From positions 1 to 5,228 of the forward strand of contig DATBYF010000104.1 in the NCBI GenBank assembly GCA_036513895.1: a stretch of 5,228 bases of DNA. The letters are read 5' to 3'. This document shows, in pieces, positions 5,228 through 5,228 of this stretch. How positions within the stretch are numbered: the first letter of the stretch is position 1; each line of letters opens with the position of its first letter. The notes beneath the pieces were generated by a model. It had not been told where the DNA came from. It saw nothing but the letters and a program-made list of their open reading frames with translations, and searched no databases. Made by a program: the position numbers and the translations under genes. Origin of the DNA: Palsa-147 sp036513895. GTDB lineage: Bacteria; Acidobacteriota; Terriglobia; Acidiferrales; UBA7541.

Positions 5228-5228
5228 T

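Overview
The window reads as a signal-transduction and regulatory locus from a GC-rich, probably soil-type bacterium. The style of the genes (a short sigma-region-4-like protein ending in FPPGKYF, a PilZ-receiver fusion, a soluble PAS kinase paired with a NarL/FixJ regulator) suggests Acidobacteriota. That taxonomic call is an inference from memory, since no ribosomal or other marker gene is present.

Layout from left to right. (1) The 3' part of a small plus-strand gene for a putative helix-turn-helix protein ends at 321; its frame is open to the left edge of the window. (2) Converging on it from the minus strand is a 487-residue protein (467-1930). It has an acidic N-terminus, a histidine-rich linker, a PilZ domain with intact c-di-GMP-binding motifs, and a receiver domain in which Glu replaces the phospho-acceptor Asp. 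A GC hairpin followed by four T (417-444) forms a likely intrinsic terminator for it. (3) A divergent, apparently gene-free stretch of about 1.1 kb (1931-3056) follows. It contains a pyrimidine-rich leader tract, palindromes built on TACGTA near both ends, a long imperfect hairpin (2441-2535) and a sigma70-like promoter (2762-2790). (4) A soluble histidine kinase (3057-4286, TTG start) has a PAS-like sensor, a HisKA_3 dimerisation domain and an HATPase_c domain. (5) After a 119-base gap with its own promoter-like sequence comes a NarL/LuxR-type response regulator (4406-5227) with an unusual Arg/Ser-rich N-terminal extension of roughly 55 residues.

The kinase and regulator are matching halves of a NarL-type two-component system: HisKA_3 kinases normally phosphorylate REC-LuxR_C regulators. 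The kinase has no membrane segment, so it should sense a cytoplasmic or diffusible cue. The divergent PilZ protein could bring c-di-GMP into the same circuit, and its receiver looks locked rather than phosphorylatable. A testable model is that the LuxR-type regulator binds the TACGTA elements and controls both divergent genes. No mobile element, CRISPR array, tRNA or rRNA was seen.
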